Assembly: GCF_029962835.1 (NCBI RefSeq)
Contig: NC_080591.1
Span: forward strand, 39,687,501 to 39,751,500
Length of the DNA: 64,000 nucleotides
Source: Magnolia sinica
Lineage: Eukaryota > Streptophyta > Magnoliopsida > Magnoliales > Magnoliaceae
Direction: 5' to 3'
Every line of letters starts with the position of its first letter. The stretch's first letter is position 1. Below the pieces are notes generated by a model. It did not search any database. It was not told the origin of the DNA and was given only the letters and a program-made list of their open reading frames with translations. This document shows positions 11,849 to 23,873 of the stretch, in pieces. The translations under genes were made by a program, and so were the position numbers.

Positions 11849-12132
11849 GGGCATGTTTGGATATAAGGATTTCATTTAAATTCCGTGTCCAATGATAATT
11901 TCCATGGTCACTATAGAAAGTAGGATTCCAAAAATGGAATGCATGTTTGGATAGCAAGCAGAATCCTCAAATTCAATACACAATGGTCATCCTTGTTTCC
12001 TGTGCCAGAGCATTCTAACCATAGATAGGTGCAGTGATTACTGTATGAAAACCACATATCCAAACAGCCCAACTATCTTGTCAGTGGAACAATTTCCATT
12101 TCCACATGGATTCCATGTATCCAAACACACCC
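11849..12132. mobile_element. Tourist-like MITE (PIF/Harbinger type)
   Basis: It is a 284-bp element with ends GGGCATGTTTGGATA and the complement of GGGTGTGTTTGGATAC, flanked on both sides by TTA. The TTA duplication and the GGGC..TGTTTGG ends are typical of Tourist-like MITEs. It has no coding capacity. It is nested inside the CACTA element and so is younger than the assembly of that element, or was captured with host DNA. Confidence 0.82.
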
Positions 12133-12667
12133 TTAGAAACATGTAAGATAGTCTACTGAGATCATCTCAGCATTAAAAGATGGAAATGTCCTGTTGTGAT
12201 GATGTTGAGAACAAATTCATTAACAGATGACATTAAAGCATATGAATGCAGATAAAAACCTTTAAACTTTCTGCTCTCTTCCAATGTTTGTTTCTAGTAA
12301 ATAAATTAAATCCGATAGCTGACACCCAATGCACGTGCAAAGATATTAGCTGAAATTGATGTTTAAAGATATGTGGGCCATCAATCCACATAATATTAAA
12401 TTAATTTCCTCTAAGGGAGGGCCTACCATAGCAGCTCGATAACATGGCCCTTAAGTGGTGCCCCTGTGTTGCACTACTGCATGGGCTGGGCACACCCCTT
12501 AACATCAACACAACCATTACTAGACAAAGCATAATCGAAGCAGCACCACCACCTGCGACCCATAGATCACAAAGCCACCAAGGACCAGCTCAATTAGGAC
12601 AGCACAAAGCCCCTCGCTCAAGATGATCTTGAGTCAATAGGACAACAAACAGACTATTTACCATGCC

Positions 12668-12788
12668 ACTTCATCAAACAGATAACATGTCATTTCATCT
12701 AGCCATTTCATCAAACAGATAGCATGCAATTTCATCTAGCCATTTTATCAAACAGATAGCATGCCATTTTATCAAACAGTTAACATGC
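12668..12788. repeat. Short tandem repeat, unit about 37 bp
   Basis: About three units built on TTCATCAAACAGATAGCATG occur in a row, starting near 12670, 12707 and 12744, with a shortened fourth. It lies within the CACTA element. Confidence 0.75.
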
Positions 12789-12924
12789 ATGAAATCTGAA
12801 AGACAAAAAGAGACACAAAGAGAGGAAGATATCAAACCTATGGAGAGGAGCCTCAGATTCCTTCAGTTTTAAAAGATACCTCAAAGATATGAGAAGGGTT
12901 TCAAATGATATGTGTTTCTTTGGG

Positions 12925-13090
12925 TAGGAGCTTCACGGCTGCTGCAGTGGAGAGAGATAGAAGAGATGGCAGAGATGCATTAGGGAGAGGGGGAGGAGAA
13001 TGGGAAAGACGGAGCAGAGATCGGGAGGGAGAGAGAGGATTGGGGAACGGAGAGAGAGAGAGAAAGAGAGAGAGGATTAGGGAAAAGACA
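12925..13090 (-). promoter_or_regulatory. GA-rich tract, possible promoter or leader for minus-strand transcription
   Basis: A long GAGAGA tract (CTCTCT on the minus strand) sits upstream, in minus sense, of all three captured gene pieces. CT-rich stretches are common in plant core promoters and 5' leaders. The tract could drive a chimeric transcript through the captured exons, but I see no clear TATA box, so this is inference only. The stretch from 13091 to 13500 holds no gene. Confidence 0.3.
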
Positions 13091-13499
13091 GAAAAATGGA
13101 GCGATTTTGGGCGCGGCTCTGTTTTGAGCGCGCGCCCAATTTTTTGCCGTCGTTTCGTGAGATAGACCTTGGACGGTCTTGTCAGAGGCTCCGTGGGGCC
13201 CACATGATCTATTTGGTTTATCCACTCCAATCATTTATTTTAATAAATTATTTTAGTTCATGATCGAAAATTGAAAGTATATTGAAGGCCAGTGGACCAC
13301 AACATAGAAAGCAAATGTGATTTAATCTCCATATTTTCTACCGTATGGTCTATTTGAGACTTCAATCTAGCTGATTTTTTATTTTTTTCCTTAAAATAAT
13401 ATTTCAAAATATATGAACAGCTTAGATAGAACACATATTTTTTTAGGCCATATAGAGCCCCTTATACCAAAGTTAATTATTAATGGTGTGGCAAATTTT

Positions 13500-13550
13500 A
13501 GCTATGGATTAAAACTGTAGTAATTATAGCTACAGTTTATATCCGTAGTA
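13500..13550. repeat. CACTA subterminal repeats, right side
   Basis: TAGCTATGGATTAAAACTGTAG and ATAGCTAC..TATCCGTAGT repeat the motif of the left subterminal region. Confidence 0.75.
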
Positions 13551-13565
13551 AAAAAGTAACGTGTT

Positions 13566-13595
13566 CTGCATTCTTTGCCCCTTTTTTTGGTAGTG
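13566..13595 (-). repeat. Right terminal inverted repeat of the first CACTA element
   Basis: It ends CCCCTTTTTTTGGTAGTG and is followed by AAT, completing the 3-bp target duplication. Confidence 0.93.
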
Positions 13596-13734
13596 AATAT
13601 ATATGTCTAGCTGCATGTATAATTGGCTACATAAAGTCGAGGCGCTACACCCCCTCTCTCGTCCTTTATGTAATCTCCTTCAAAATGATATACTATATGT
13701 CTAGGTGCGTGTATAATTAGCTACCACTCTTATC

Positions 13735-15045
13735 ATGCAACCACCCGATTGGAGCATCCTTTTTAAGATTATGTGTGATGCGTCTGACTATGCTATTGTG
13801 GTAGTGTTAGGTTAGAGAAAAGTGAAGAAGCCCTATGTCATTCACTATGCAAGTAGAACTCTAAATTCTACTCAAGTGAACTACTCTACTACGGAGAAGC
13901 AACTTTTAGTCGTAATATTCGCTTTGGATAAATTTAAGTCCTACTTGATCAGATCCAAGATCTTCATTTACACTGATCATATGGCGCTGAAGTACATTCT
14001 TTCTACGAATAATGCTAAGCCTCACTTGATAAGATGGATCCTTTTACTTCAAGAGTTCAACAAAGAAATACGAGACAAAAGGGGAGTAGAGAACATAGTG
14101 GCTGACCATCTCTCTAGGTTTGATCCTCCCAATTCCCTTGAACCAACACCGATAAATGACATGTTCCCTGACGAACAATTGTTTAAACTCTCTTAATTAC
14201 CTTGGTTTGCTGACATTGCGAATTATCTTGCCACGGGTTTGACGCCGATATATTAGACTGCATAAGATAAGAAAAAAATTCTTCGCCTAGATACGTATGT
14301 TTTTCTAGGATGATCATTTTCTATTTAAATATTACCCAGACCAAATTTTAAGGAGATGTGTGCTAGACAATGAATATCAGAGTGTTATCTCCATTTGTCA
14401 CTCTCAGGCCTGTGGCGGTCACTTTTCTACTAAAAAGACCAGGCCAAAATTCTGCAGTACGGCTTTTACTAGCCCATTATGTTTAAAGATACTCATGAGT
14501 TTTGCAAAGCTTGTGAGCATTGTCAGAAGTTGGGAGGATTGTCCCGTCAAAATATGATGCCACTAAACTCAATTCTTATCATTGAAGCATACGATTGCTG
14601 GGGCATCAATTTCATGGGGCCATTCCCCCAATCCTTTAGAAATATTTATATATTTTTTAGCAGTAGACTATGTCACTAAGTGGGTTGAAGTGATCCCATG
14701 CCAGAATAATGATCATCGAACAGTCATTAGATTCTTAAAAGAAAAGATACTTTCCCAGTTTGGAACGTCTTGAGCCATCATTAGTGATGGAGGGTTGCAC
14801 TTTTGTAATAGGCCATTCGAGAACTTAATAAAGAAATATGGTATCTCTGACAAAGTGAGCACTCCATACCACCCATAGACAAGCGGGCATTCTAACAAAG
14901 AAATTAAACAAATTCTAAAAAAAATGGTTAACCCTGATCGTAAGGATTGATCAATCCACTTGACTGATGCTTTATGGGATTACCGTATGGCTTTTAAGAG
15001 CCCCATTGGAAAATCTCCCTTTAAACTAATCTATGGAAAAGTTTG
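13735..15045 (+). mobile_element. Old Athila-type LTR retrotransposon, first part (fossil)
   Basis: It holds the RNase H end of pol (CDASDYAI, HYASRTLNST, YTDHMALKY, NIVADHLSRF; about 13750-14200), then the integrase start with its zinc-finger spacing and core (about 14360-15045). The CRM-like element interrupts it within the integrase, and the rest resumes at 34329. The left end is missing, and 13596-13734 holds only short AT-rich DNA without a gene. It is broken and the oldest layer of the nest. The clade rests on its likeness to the element at 51148-60124. Confidence 0.8.
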
Positions 15046-16263
15046 TGATGAGGACATCGTGCACAAGCATGCCCGCACACCACCACCCCTACGCACGTAC
15101 GTACACAGAATGATGACCCCACCATTGATCTGGCTCGATGATGGCGTCTAGGGAGGCCCTCCTAGCTAGAAGACAAGTTTTGGTTCAGAAAAGTGGGCCT
15201 GATAGTCAAGAAAAGCCCATCATAGGATCTCATGATCGTGGCCCACTCATCGGATTGATTTCATATTTTAGGTTGTGTTTATTGTTATTATTTAGAACAT
15301 TGTGAACGTTTTAGATTTCTCTATTTAGTTTTTATTTTAGTTTACTTCGTCGCCAAGTAATAGGTTGTGCACATGGTGCGAGTTTTGGGGTATAAAATTT
15401 TCCCTATAAATAGGCACCTCTTGTAGTTCTTTTGATTTATTGAAGTTAATAAAAAAATTCCTGCTTTATTTTTCTACTCTCTTCATGAGTTGTGGAAGAA
15501 TTCAAAAGTGGGTGCGAAGTCCTCACTTTTCAAATGGCTAACTACCGTGGTGCGAAACCACATCGATTTGGATTCAGCCCCATCCTCCATTATCTTTTTT
15601 TCCATCTTCCCCCACCATCCGTACTTCGAATTCATCATTTTGTTGCATCAGATTTCTTCATTACAGTAGGTTTCCAGATTTCAGCCCGCAGGCGAGCTAA
15701 AACTTTGGCGGAGCATCACGCACAAACTGTACATCAAATTGAGCTGAGATTTGGGGTTTTTGGAGACCATCCCTGGTCAAACAGGGCCAAGGTGACCTTT
15801 TTCTAAATAGTGGGCCCCATACACGTGCGGCTGGGATCACACGCACGTTCGTCTGACCATTGTTGTTGTCTACACGCGGGATCATCTTTTGGCTCAAGTT
15901 TTTATCCTCTTTTATCCTCTCATAGCCCTTTTTCATGAATCCTAGCTCTAAATTACATTTTTCCTAAGTTATTTACTAATTTTCTTACCCTAGGGTTCCT
16001 CAAATTGGTATTTCTGAATCCCTTGGATTAGGGACTGATTACTATGCATGTGTGGATGATTATTTCTTATCTTTGAGTATTGTTTGGTTTATAATTTTTA
16101 TTGACTAGCCCTATCATGTGTAGGCCTGGACCTGCATAGATTCCCCTTAATTGAATGTTTGAACTATCATGTGGGATTTGGAATTTGTGTAATTATTTCT
16201 GAACTAACGTGATCTTAAGCCTGAAATCTCACATATCATATTTAATTTTCATGTCCTGCATCA
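15046..16263 (+). repeat. 5' LTR of the CRM-like element
   Basis: It runs TGATGAGGACATC...CCTGCATCA and repeats at 33122-34328. A TATA box and a downstream A-rich stretch lie inside. Confidence 0.92.
15405..15412 (+). promoter_or_regulatory. TATA box of the CRM-like LTR
   Basis: TATAAATA within CCCTATAAATAGGCACC is kept in both LTRs (second copy at 33481-33488). It is the likely core promoter of the element. Confidence 0.6.
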
Positions 16264-16267
16264 AATT

Positions 16268-16280
16268 TGGTATTAGAGCC
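16268..16280 (+). other. Primer-binding site, initiator tRNA-Met
   Basis: TGGTATTAGAGCC lies four bases after the 5' LTR. The canonical plant site is TGGTATCAGAGCC. Confidence 0.88.
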
Positions 16281-16489
16281 TAGGGTTCTTATAGGGGAAT
16301 TCACCACATATTTAGGGTTTAGTTTGTTTGAGTCCTTCATGCATTCAGTCTATCATATATAGCTGAATTTTAGTAACGGTGTGTAGTCTCCTTCATATAG
16401 AGTCTCATAGGGTCATTTAGTTTTTTTAGACACATATAGTTGCCATAGCAGGTCCTTAGGATTGAGTTAGCCTGTGTATACCCACACGT

Positions 16490-17740
16490 ATGGGTCACGG
16501 TTTTGGTTTGCACCCTACTCTAAACATGGAGCAACTACAAGAATCAATGGCCCAGTTAGCCCAGCAAGTTGAGTCTATGTCTAAGCGCTTGAAACAATGC
16601 ATAGATCAACGCCTTAACCAATTTGATGATTGCGTTACTCAAATAGAGGCCTCCCTCAGGGCAAACCCCACCATTGGAGAAGATGCCCATTCTCAGGCAG
16701 GTAGTCAGGAGATTAGACCAAGGAATGGAGGTAGCCAAGGAGTTGGTCATGGGCGTGCACCTGTACACCCACCCCGTGAGGGACATCATGACCAATATGA
16801 CTCAGATGCGCAACTCCTCAAGGGAGTTAGAGTAGATGCCCTTACTTTTGATGGCCACTTAGACCCTAAAGCTTTTTTAGATTGGTTGGCGGATATGGAC
16901 CACTATTTTGAGTGGTATGATATGTCGGATGCTCGACAAGTCCGATTCACTAAGATGAAGCTTGTGGGTCAAGTAAAGAGGTTTTGGGCGATGGTTGAAC
17001 GAAAAAAAGAAAGAGCGAGGGAACTCCCAATAGTTCATTAGGGAGAAATGAAAGAAATGCTGAAAGAGAAGTACCTCCCTTTCTCTTATCGCCTGCTGTT
17101 GATTGAGGAGTGGCAATCTCTTCGACAGGGTTCCATGAGTGTTGCTGACTATATTGAGAAATTCGAAGAGTACTTGACGCGCCGTGAGGTTGATGAGGAC
17201 CCCGTACTCACCCTTACCCATTTTAAAATGGGCCTCTGTCCTGACATTAGGAGAGAATTGCTCGCCAAAGACATAGACACTATTGAACAGTTGTACCATG
17301 TAATGTTAGATGTTGAGCAATACCTTAAAGTATCTGGGGGAAGGCAGTTTGGCTTTCGCAAATCCGGTGCTATGGCCAACCCCTCTGGGGCTAGACCTAA
17401 CATGGGAATCCAAAACAAACCTTCCCCTAATGTTCAGCCCAGACCTAAGGATGATAAGGGTAAAGAGATTATCGGGTCTAGTTCACGTGAAAGTGGGGCC
17501 ACTAGGTGTTTTAGGTGTCACGGGTTTAGTCATTTTGCTCACCGGTGCAGCACGAGAGAGGGCACCAAAGTATTCCTTATTGATGGACAAGTAGAAGTAG
17601 TGCCCCCAGAGAATGATAGTGAGGAGGAGGAATATGAGCCAGTCGGAACCCCTAATGATGAGGAAGAGGGAGCACAAGAGTCTGTGACCCTCGCAATTGT
17701 GTGCTGCGTCCTGGCTCAAGCCAACAACACTGATGACTAG
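16490..17740 (+). pseudogene. gag region of the CRM-like element (fossil)
   Basis: Gag wording includes FDGHLDPKAFLDWL and ADYIEKFEEYLTRR, then a CCHC zinc knuckle (CFRCHGFSHFAHRC) and an acidic tail. Broken. Confidence 0.85.
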
Positions 17741-17820
17741 TGTCACAACATAATCTTCTACACTTATGCAAAGTGTGGGGAAAAGAGCTGTAAGATGATC
17801 GTGGATAGTGGTAGTTGTGC

Positions 17821-20800
17821 TGTAACGCCCTAAAATTCGGGGGTCGAGTATAACTCAGCTCTTGAGTTCTAAAACATCACTTATGCAACATAATTAATGA
17901 TGGATGTATGTTGACTGTATTAGTGCATAAAACATGGAATAGATTAAGCCAAAGCACAGATATAATTCAGGGATAAGTGAAGAAAGCAAGCGGAAGACTT
18001 ATAGAAATATATGTGTACAAGTGCGAATCCCTAAAGTATATGCACAAACCAGGTCGTAATGAAAGTGTTATTATCAAAATTACAAGTATCAAGTTACATC
18101 ATTTAAATCCCAAAAATAATCCCAAAGTCTCGCGCATCAGAACAAGCTCGCTAGAACCCGTCTGAAAACTGCATATAAGAGAAAGCAGCCTCATCATCAT
18201 CCATCTTCCGCTCTGCCTCAGAAGTCACATCCACATCTGCAACATCAGAACCTAAGACAGAGTCTGGTGGGTGTTTAACACCGCCCCAGAACGTGGGAAT
18301 GAGTGATCAACTCAGTGGAACAATAAGGCACTGGTTAACATGTTATCAGTTCAATCAAGCAGTAATGATAAAGTAGAACAATTAAATAAATCCTAAGTAC
18401 TCTTGTTAATGCAAGGATGTATGCAAAATGATGCGTGCCCTCACGCGTACACCCTCAGCGTCTTCATCTTACGTTACGCATGACATCGCCTCAAAGTGCG
18501 CCACATCTACAAAGCACATGCAAATGTGGTGCATGAATATGATTACCAAGTTGTTATTAGTCCTTTTCATATAGCAGGATTGGGAAGCTAAGATACCTTC
18601 CTCATATCACCATCCAAACAGTGATCCATTCTAGGGTCGTCGGTCCTAGATATCTCATACGATCATATGGTTTTAGGTCGTTGCAAAGGGCTCGTCACCA
18701 ATCAATGCACGCCTTTCATACCTTTATTGCCACAGTTCGGCTTGTCACCTCATTGTGGTATTTAGGCATGCTCGAGGTCACTACAAAGGGCTTGTCACTA
18801 ATCAATGTAGGCCGACAGCACGAATATAGTGTCCCATACTACCATAATCGGCTCACGAGTTCAGTTGCTCACTGGTCACTACGGGGAGGCTCGTCACCCC
18901 AGCGTAGGCCGACAGCTTGACCACGATGTCCCATACCACCATGTCCGGCTCATGAGTCTTAGCAGATCAAGGTACCAAGGTTAATAGGATTTCATTGGTA
19001 AGTTCGGTACCTTAGATTCAAGTAGTAGCGTCCATACATGGTGAACATACATCGGACAATTGGGTTACTTGACGAACTCGACTAGCACGAGCGCAAGTTG
19101 AATTGAGCGACATAGAGTGCGCAAACACTCCGCGTTGCCAAACCACTGCCGACAACTCTAATACGGCTCGGGTTCGTCTAATGCGTCCTACGTGGCGAAA
19201 GCAACCTCAACCACGAACATAGGGTCGATTACCAATTTCCTGGACTAATGCATAGTCCCAAACACATTACACTACTACAGATGTATGAATTGAATGTAAA
19301 ACAGTAAAGGAACAACAACTCCAATCATGGTACATAGACATTTGAAGAATATCAACTCAACATAAATGTAAGCATAGTAATGCTTGAAATTTAATAACAT
19401 GGAATGTAACTTGCATAAAGGAAATCATGCACATCAATAGGAGTGTTAAGAATCACTTCTCAACGCCCGCAATTAGTGAAATAAGTTACACTTTAGATCA
19501 TTCATGCATTTCTACAAACACTTAGCATACATGGAACAACATACATGACGTATGTTGAAATACATGCATTTAGACAATTCCTTTTACCAAGGAGTTGTCA
19601 TACATGCATCTAGCATACATACATGACAAATAATCATGGCAAACACAAGTGCATATTTTATACGTATACGGTACTTTATACATACACATAGAATACACAA
19701 ATCTCAATATAACACATGCATAACAGGAAAGCAACGTAAACACAACATTTGGCATGTGAAATCTGATCCATAACAAGAATAAATCATTCACTGGCATTGA
19801 AAGCCTTGAAAACCATAACCTATACACTTAAAGTCCGCACCTTAAGCAAGGAAAGAAACGCCGAACTGATTTAGACGAGTTGTCTTCGTCAACGGCGAAA
19901 GAATACCCTAAATTAAGGATAGAAATGAGATACAACAACACCAAGACTAATCTAAGCTCTAACACAGATTAGGGTTAGGTTAACTTACCCCAAGATGAAC
20001 TCAGAATCGTCAGAATAACGATTCAAAGTGAAGGTTCAAGGATGAAGAAGAACAGAAAAGAATCCAAGATGATTCACCAACTTCTCTCTCACTTTCTCTC
20101 TCTTTTCCACTCTCTTTCCAAGCTAGGGTTAGGGAAAATTCGTATGGAAAAGAGAGCTAGGGTTTAAGGACTATAAATAGGTATATATTGATGAAAATAA
20201 CCCCAGGGACAAGGTATACTTAGGTTATAACCAAAACAAGCTTCTCTCGATCCAACGAAGCACTTCTGGTGGGCCTATAACCACGAAAGGTCGGACTTAA
20301 GCACACTGACCATGGATCTAGGTCAGGCTGAGTTTTCGTACCGATCAGCTATTCAAATGAGCCGTGGCGGACCACACTCAATTCAACGGTCACGGAATCT
20401 CGATCAGGTCCACAAGCACTAGGATATGCCTGGGCCACCTTCCCTGATTAGAGGGTGAAATTGGGTCAGAATCCAACGGTCGGATAGCTTAAAATCGTCA
20501 CGCAAGCGACACGACTCAGATTTCATAAAAGCTTATTAAATATCCAACCGTTCTCACACTCTTCACTCCGAACTCAATCAAATCGACCCAAAACATCAGA
20601 TGGACTTGATTTTCGAGGTGATGGTCAAGCCCAACATGGTGACCGCAACAACCTAAGATCATCGCTATCGGACTTTCGACGCGCGGTCCAGGTCCGATCC
20701 AGAACTTCCAAAAATTCTCCAAAACAACTGGATTTAGCGATGGATCCCAGATTTCAGAGTAACATAGCGCTAACTAATCTACAAGTTTTGAGTCATGCAT

Positions 20801-20912
20801 ATCTAATTTAAAGTGATTGATGCGAATTTCACAAGCAATCGGGTATAGCACTAATTACCCCAAAAACAACTACTTAGGGAAAGATAAGCACAAAATTTCC
20901 AAGGTCATTACA
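17821..20912 (-). repeat. 3' LTR of the Tekay-type element, long form
   Basis: It is 3092 bp, starting TGTAACGCCCTAAAATTCGG and ending AAGGTCATTACA. Both ends match the LTR at 28059-29694. It is preceded by TGTGC. Confidence 0.93.
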
Positions 20913-20930
20913 ATCTACCCCCCTTAAAGA
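20913..20930 (-). other. Polypurine tract of the Tekay-type element
   Basis: On the minus strand it reads CTTTAAGGGGGGTAGAT, directly beside the 3' LTR. Confidence 0.85.
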
Positions 20931-20948
20931 AAATTTCGTCCTTAAAAT

Positions 20949-21272
20949 TCATACCTTCATAAATTCCTCAAGGATCAGAGGGTAGCTCTTCCTGACCTCA
21001 GCTTCAGATTCCCAAGTAGCTTCTTCCACACCATGATGCGTCCATAGCACCTTCACAAGAGGGATAACCTTGCTACGCAATACCTGCTCCTTCCTATCAA
21101 GAATACGCGTCGGTCGCAGTACATAAGTGGCATCCTCACTCAACTGCACTTGCTCCCAACTGATAATATGCGAAGGATCAGGAACGTACTTCTTCAGCAT
21201 AGAAACATGAAATACGTTATGCACGCCCGCAAGAGGTGTGGGCAATGCAAGACGGTATGCTACTGTTCCCAC
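20949..21272 (-). pseudogene. Integrase C-terminus and chromodomain of the Tekay-type element
   Basis: It contains AGVHNVFHVSMLKKYVPD and a chromodomain-like end, VLWTHHGVEEATWESEAEV. Chromodomains of this group are thought to steer integration to heterochromatin. Broken element. Confidence 0.88.
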
Positions 21273-21284
21273 TCGATCTAGAAC

Positions 21285-22439
21285 TTAAAATGGACCAATA
21301 AATCTCGGCGTCAGCTTTCCCTTCTTACCGAACCGCAGAACTTCCTTCATAGGGGAGACCTTCAGAAATACATGGTCTCCAACCTCAAACTCAAGCGGTC
21401 GACGCCTCGTATCAGCATAACTCTTCTGCCTACTCTGCGCTGTCAGAAGTCGACGTCGAATGATGTTAACCTTTTCTGAAGTCACCTGCACCAACTTCGG
21501 GCCAAGCAAACTATGCTCACCAATTTCTGCCCAGCAATGTGGTGCTCTGCACGGGCGACCATACAATGCCTCATAGGGAGCCATGCCGATACTTGCCTGG
21601 AAACTGTTATTATATGCGAACTCTACATACTGAAGACAATCATCCCAACTGTCCTTGAAATCCAAAACACAAGCTCGCAACATATCTTCTAGGACTTGAT
21701 TCACGCGCTCCGTCTGCCCATCTGTTTGCAGATGAAACGCGGTACTGAACTTCAGTTTCACACCCATCGCTTCCTGGATACGAGTCCAGAAGATAGATGT
21801 AAAACGAGTGTCTCTATCAGACACAATCTTCAGGGGAACTCCATGTAGACGTACTATCTCCTTGATATACAACCTAGCCAACTCGTCTGCAGAGTTAGTG
21901 ACTCTAATCGGTAAGAAATGCGCCAACTTCGTTAATCGGTCGACGATCACCAAAATAAAATCATACCCCTTTCTCGTCCTCGGCAACCCATAAATAAAAT
22001 CCATAGAGATAAAGTCCCACTTCCATTCAGCTATGGGCATGGGCTGCAGCAACCCAGGAGGTCGCCGATGCTCTGCCTTGACCTGCTGGCACGTGAGACA
22101 ACGAGAAACAAATTCAGCAATCTGGACCTTCATATTGTCCCACCAATAAGACCTCTTCATATCCTGATACATCTTCGTGCTACCTGGATGCATCGCAAGT
22201 TTAGAACTATGGGCTAACTCGAGAACCTCCCGTCTCAAGTCAGGGATGTCAGGAACACATAACCGGCCACGAAAACGTAGGCCCCCATCAGAACTAACAC
22301 TCCAGTCGGAGTTCTCATCTGTACCAACTCGCTTCCTCATCTTCATCAAAAGCTCATCATCTGCCTGAGCTGCAACGATCCTCTCATCGATAAGGGGCTG
22401 TACACGAATGTGTGCGATAACCTCATATGGCTCAACCAC
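21285..22439 (-). pseudogene. Integrase region of the Tekay-type element
   Basis: It has the zinc-binding HHCC part (MHPGSTKMYQDMKRSYWW, CLTCQQVK) and the core with the acidic residues in SMDFIYGLP, SDRDTRF and TERVNQVLED, followed by the GPY-type tail. Part of a broken element. Confidence 0.92.
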
Positions 22440-22460
22440 CGTAAGCTTCTGCTCAAAATC

Positions 22461-23870
22461 TCACACGAACTCCAACATATCCCATTCTGCTATCATCAGC
22501 GGAGCCGCAAACTCAATAGCCTTCTTGCGACTCAACGCATCTGCCACAAGGTTCGCCTTACCCGGATGGTAAGAAACATCGAACTTGAAATCCTTCAATG
22601 TTTCCATCCATCGGTGCTGCCTTATATTCAAATCACGCTGCGTGAAAATATACTTAAGGCTCTTGTGGTCGCAAAAGAGCTCGAACTCCTCACCATAGAG
22701 GTAATGTCTCCAAAGCTTTAATGCGAATATGACAGCTGCTAATTCCAGGTCGTGCGTAGGGTAATTCTCTTCGTGTTTCCTCAACTGACACGAAGCATAA
22801 GCAATCACCCTGTCCTTCTGCATAAGGACACAACCCAGACCAACGCGAGAGGCATCAGTATAAATAATATACTTAACCCCTTGCTCTGGTAATACTAGCA
22901 CAGGGGCGGATGTCAACTTGTCCTTCAGCTCCTGAAAAGCTAACTCCTCCTGCTCATTCCAAGCAAACTTCAAATCCTTCCGTGTCAGCTGCGACAACGG
23001 TCTGGCAATCTTCGAGAAGTCTTGAATAAAGCATCGATAATAGCCTGCAAGACCCAGAAAACTCCTTACCTCAGTAACTGAACCAGGCTGCTTCCAGTCC
23101 TGCACTACAGCTACCTTGGCAAGGTCGACGGTTATTCCTTCCTTGGACACCACATGTCCCAGGAACTTGACTTCCTCTTTCCAAAAATCACACTTCTTGA
23201 ACTGCGTGAAAAGCTGATTCTTCCTAAGAGTATCTAAAACCGCTCTTAAGTGCTCCTCGTGTTCTTCCCGGCTCACCGAATAAATCAAGATGTCATCGAT
23301 AAAGACAATGACAAATCGGAACAGGAATGGCCGAAACACCCTGTTCATTAGATCCATGAACACGGCCTGTGCGTTCGTAAGACCGAACGACATCACAAGG
23401 AACTCATAATGATCGAAGCTAGTCCTGAAAGCGGTCTTCTGCACGTCCCCATCCTTGACGTGCAACTAATGATACCCTGACTGCAGATCAACCTTCGAAA
23501 AGTACCGCGCCCCCTTCAACTGATCAAACAGATCATCAATCCTGGGCAAAGGGTACTTATTTTTCACAGTTACCAAATTCAGCCTGCGATAATCAATACA
23601 CAATCGCAAGGAACGATCCTTCTTCTTCACAAAAAAAACAGGTGCTCCCCAAGGAGACACACTAGGCCGAAAAAAACTCAAATCCAGCAAACCATTTATC
23701 TGCTTCCTCAACTCCTCCATTTCACTCGGAGGCATACGATAGGTGGGTAAAGAAATGGGCGCCGCACCAGGCATGAGATCAATAGCAAAATCAATCTCAC
23801 GCTGAGGAGGTAATCCAGGAATCGACTCAAACACATCTTCAAACTCCCGAACTACCGGCGTACTAACCAA
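22461..23870 (-). pseudogene. Reverse transcriptase and RNase H region of the Tekay-type element
   Basis: RT motifs include [38 protein letters not shown] and the catalytic FIDDILIYS. RNase H shows [15 protein letters not shown] and [10 protein letters not shown]. Part of a broken element. Confidence 0.93.
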
Positions 23871-23873
23871 CGC

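Larger units (their letters stand above)
4911..13595. mobile_element. CACTA (EnSpm) transposon carrying captured host gene fragments (Pack-CACTA type)
   Basis: The element starts with CACTACAAGAAAAATAGGC and ends with the complement of CACTACCAAAAAAAGGGGC. The inverted ends match at 19 of the first 23 positions. Both sides are flanked by AAT, the 3-bp target duplication expected of the CACTA superfamily. Subterminal DNA is packed with GCTACGGAT/ATCCGTAGC motifs, also usual for CACTA elements. I find no TNPD-like transposase, so the element looks non-autonomous. Inside, on the minus strand, lie exon-intron pieces of FTSHI5, an HI0933-type flavoprotein and a PAPS1-type poly(A) polymerase. It is 8685 bp long. 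It inserted into LTR-derived DNA. Confidence 0.93.

Noticed and set aside
12444-12626. Plus-strand open frame of 60 codons
   Set aside because: No family wording, no splice borders and low-complexity ending.
12901-13230. Open frames on both strands in the GA-rich tract
   Set aside because: They arise from the repeat (Arg/Glu one way, Leu/Ser/Pro the other) and are not credible proteins.
13596-13734. Continuation of the CACTA element past 13595
   Set aside because: The terminal repeat and AAT duplication end at 13595-13598; the following bases are flank.
15492-15806. Plus-strand open frame in the CRM-like LTR, and its relatives at 33566-33775
   Set aside because: They lie within LTRs and have no motif; chance frames in the transcribed part of the LTR.
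18621-18920. Open frame shared by both Tekay LTRs (second copy at 28857)
   Set aside because: Conservation comes from the LTR duplication itself; no protein family is visible.
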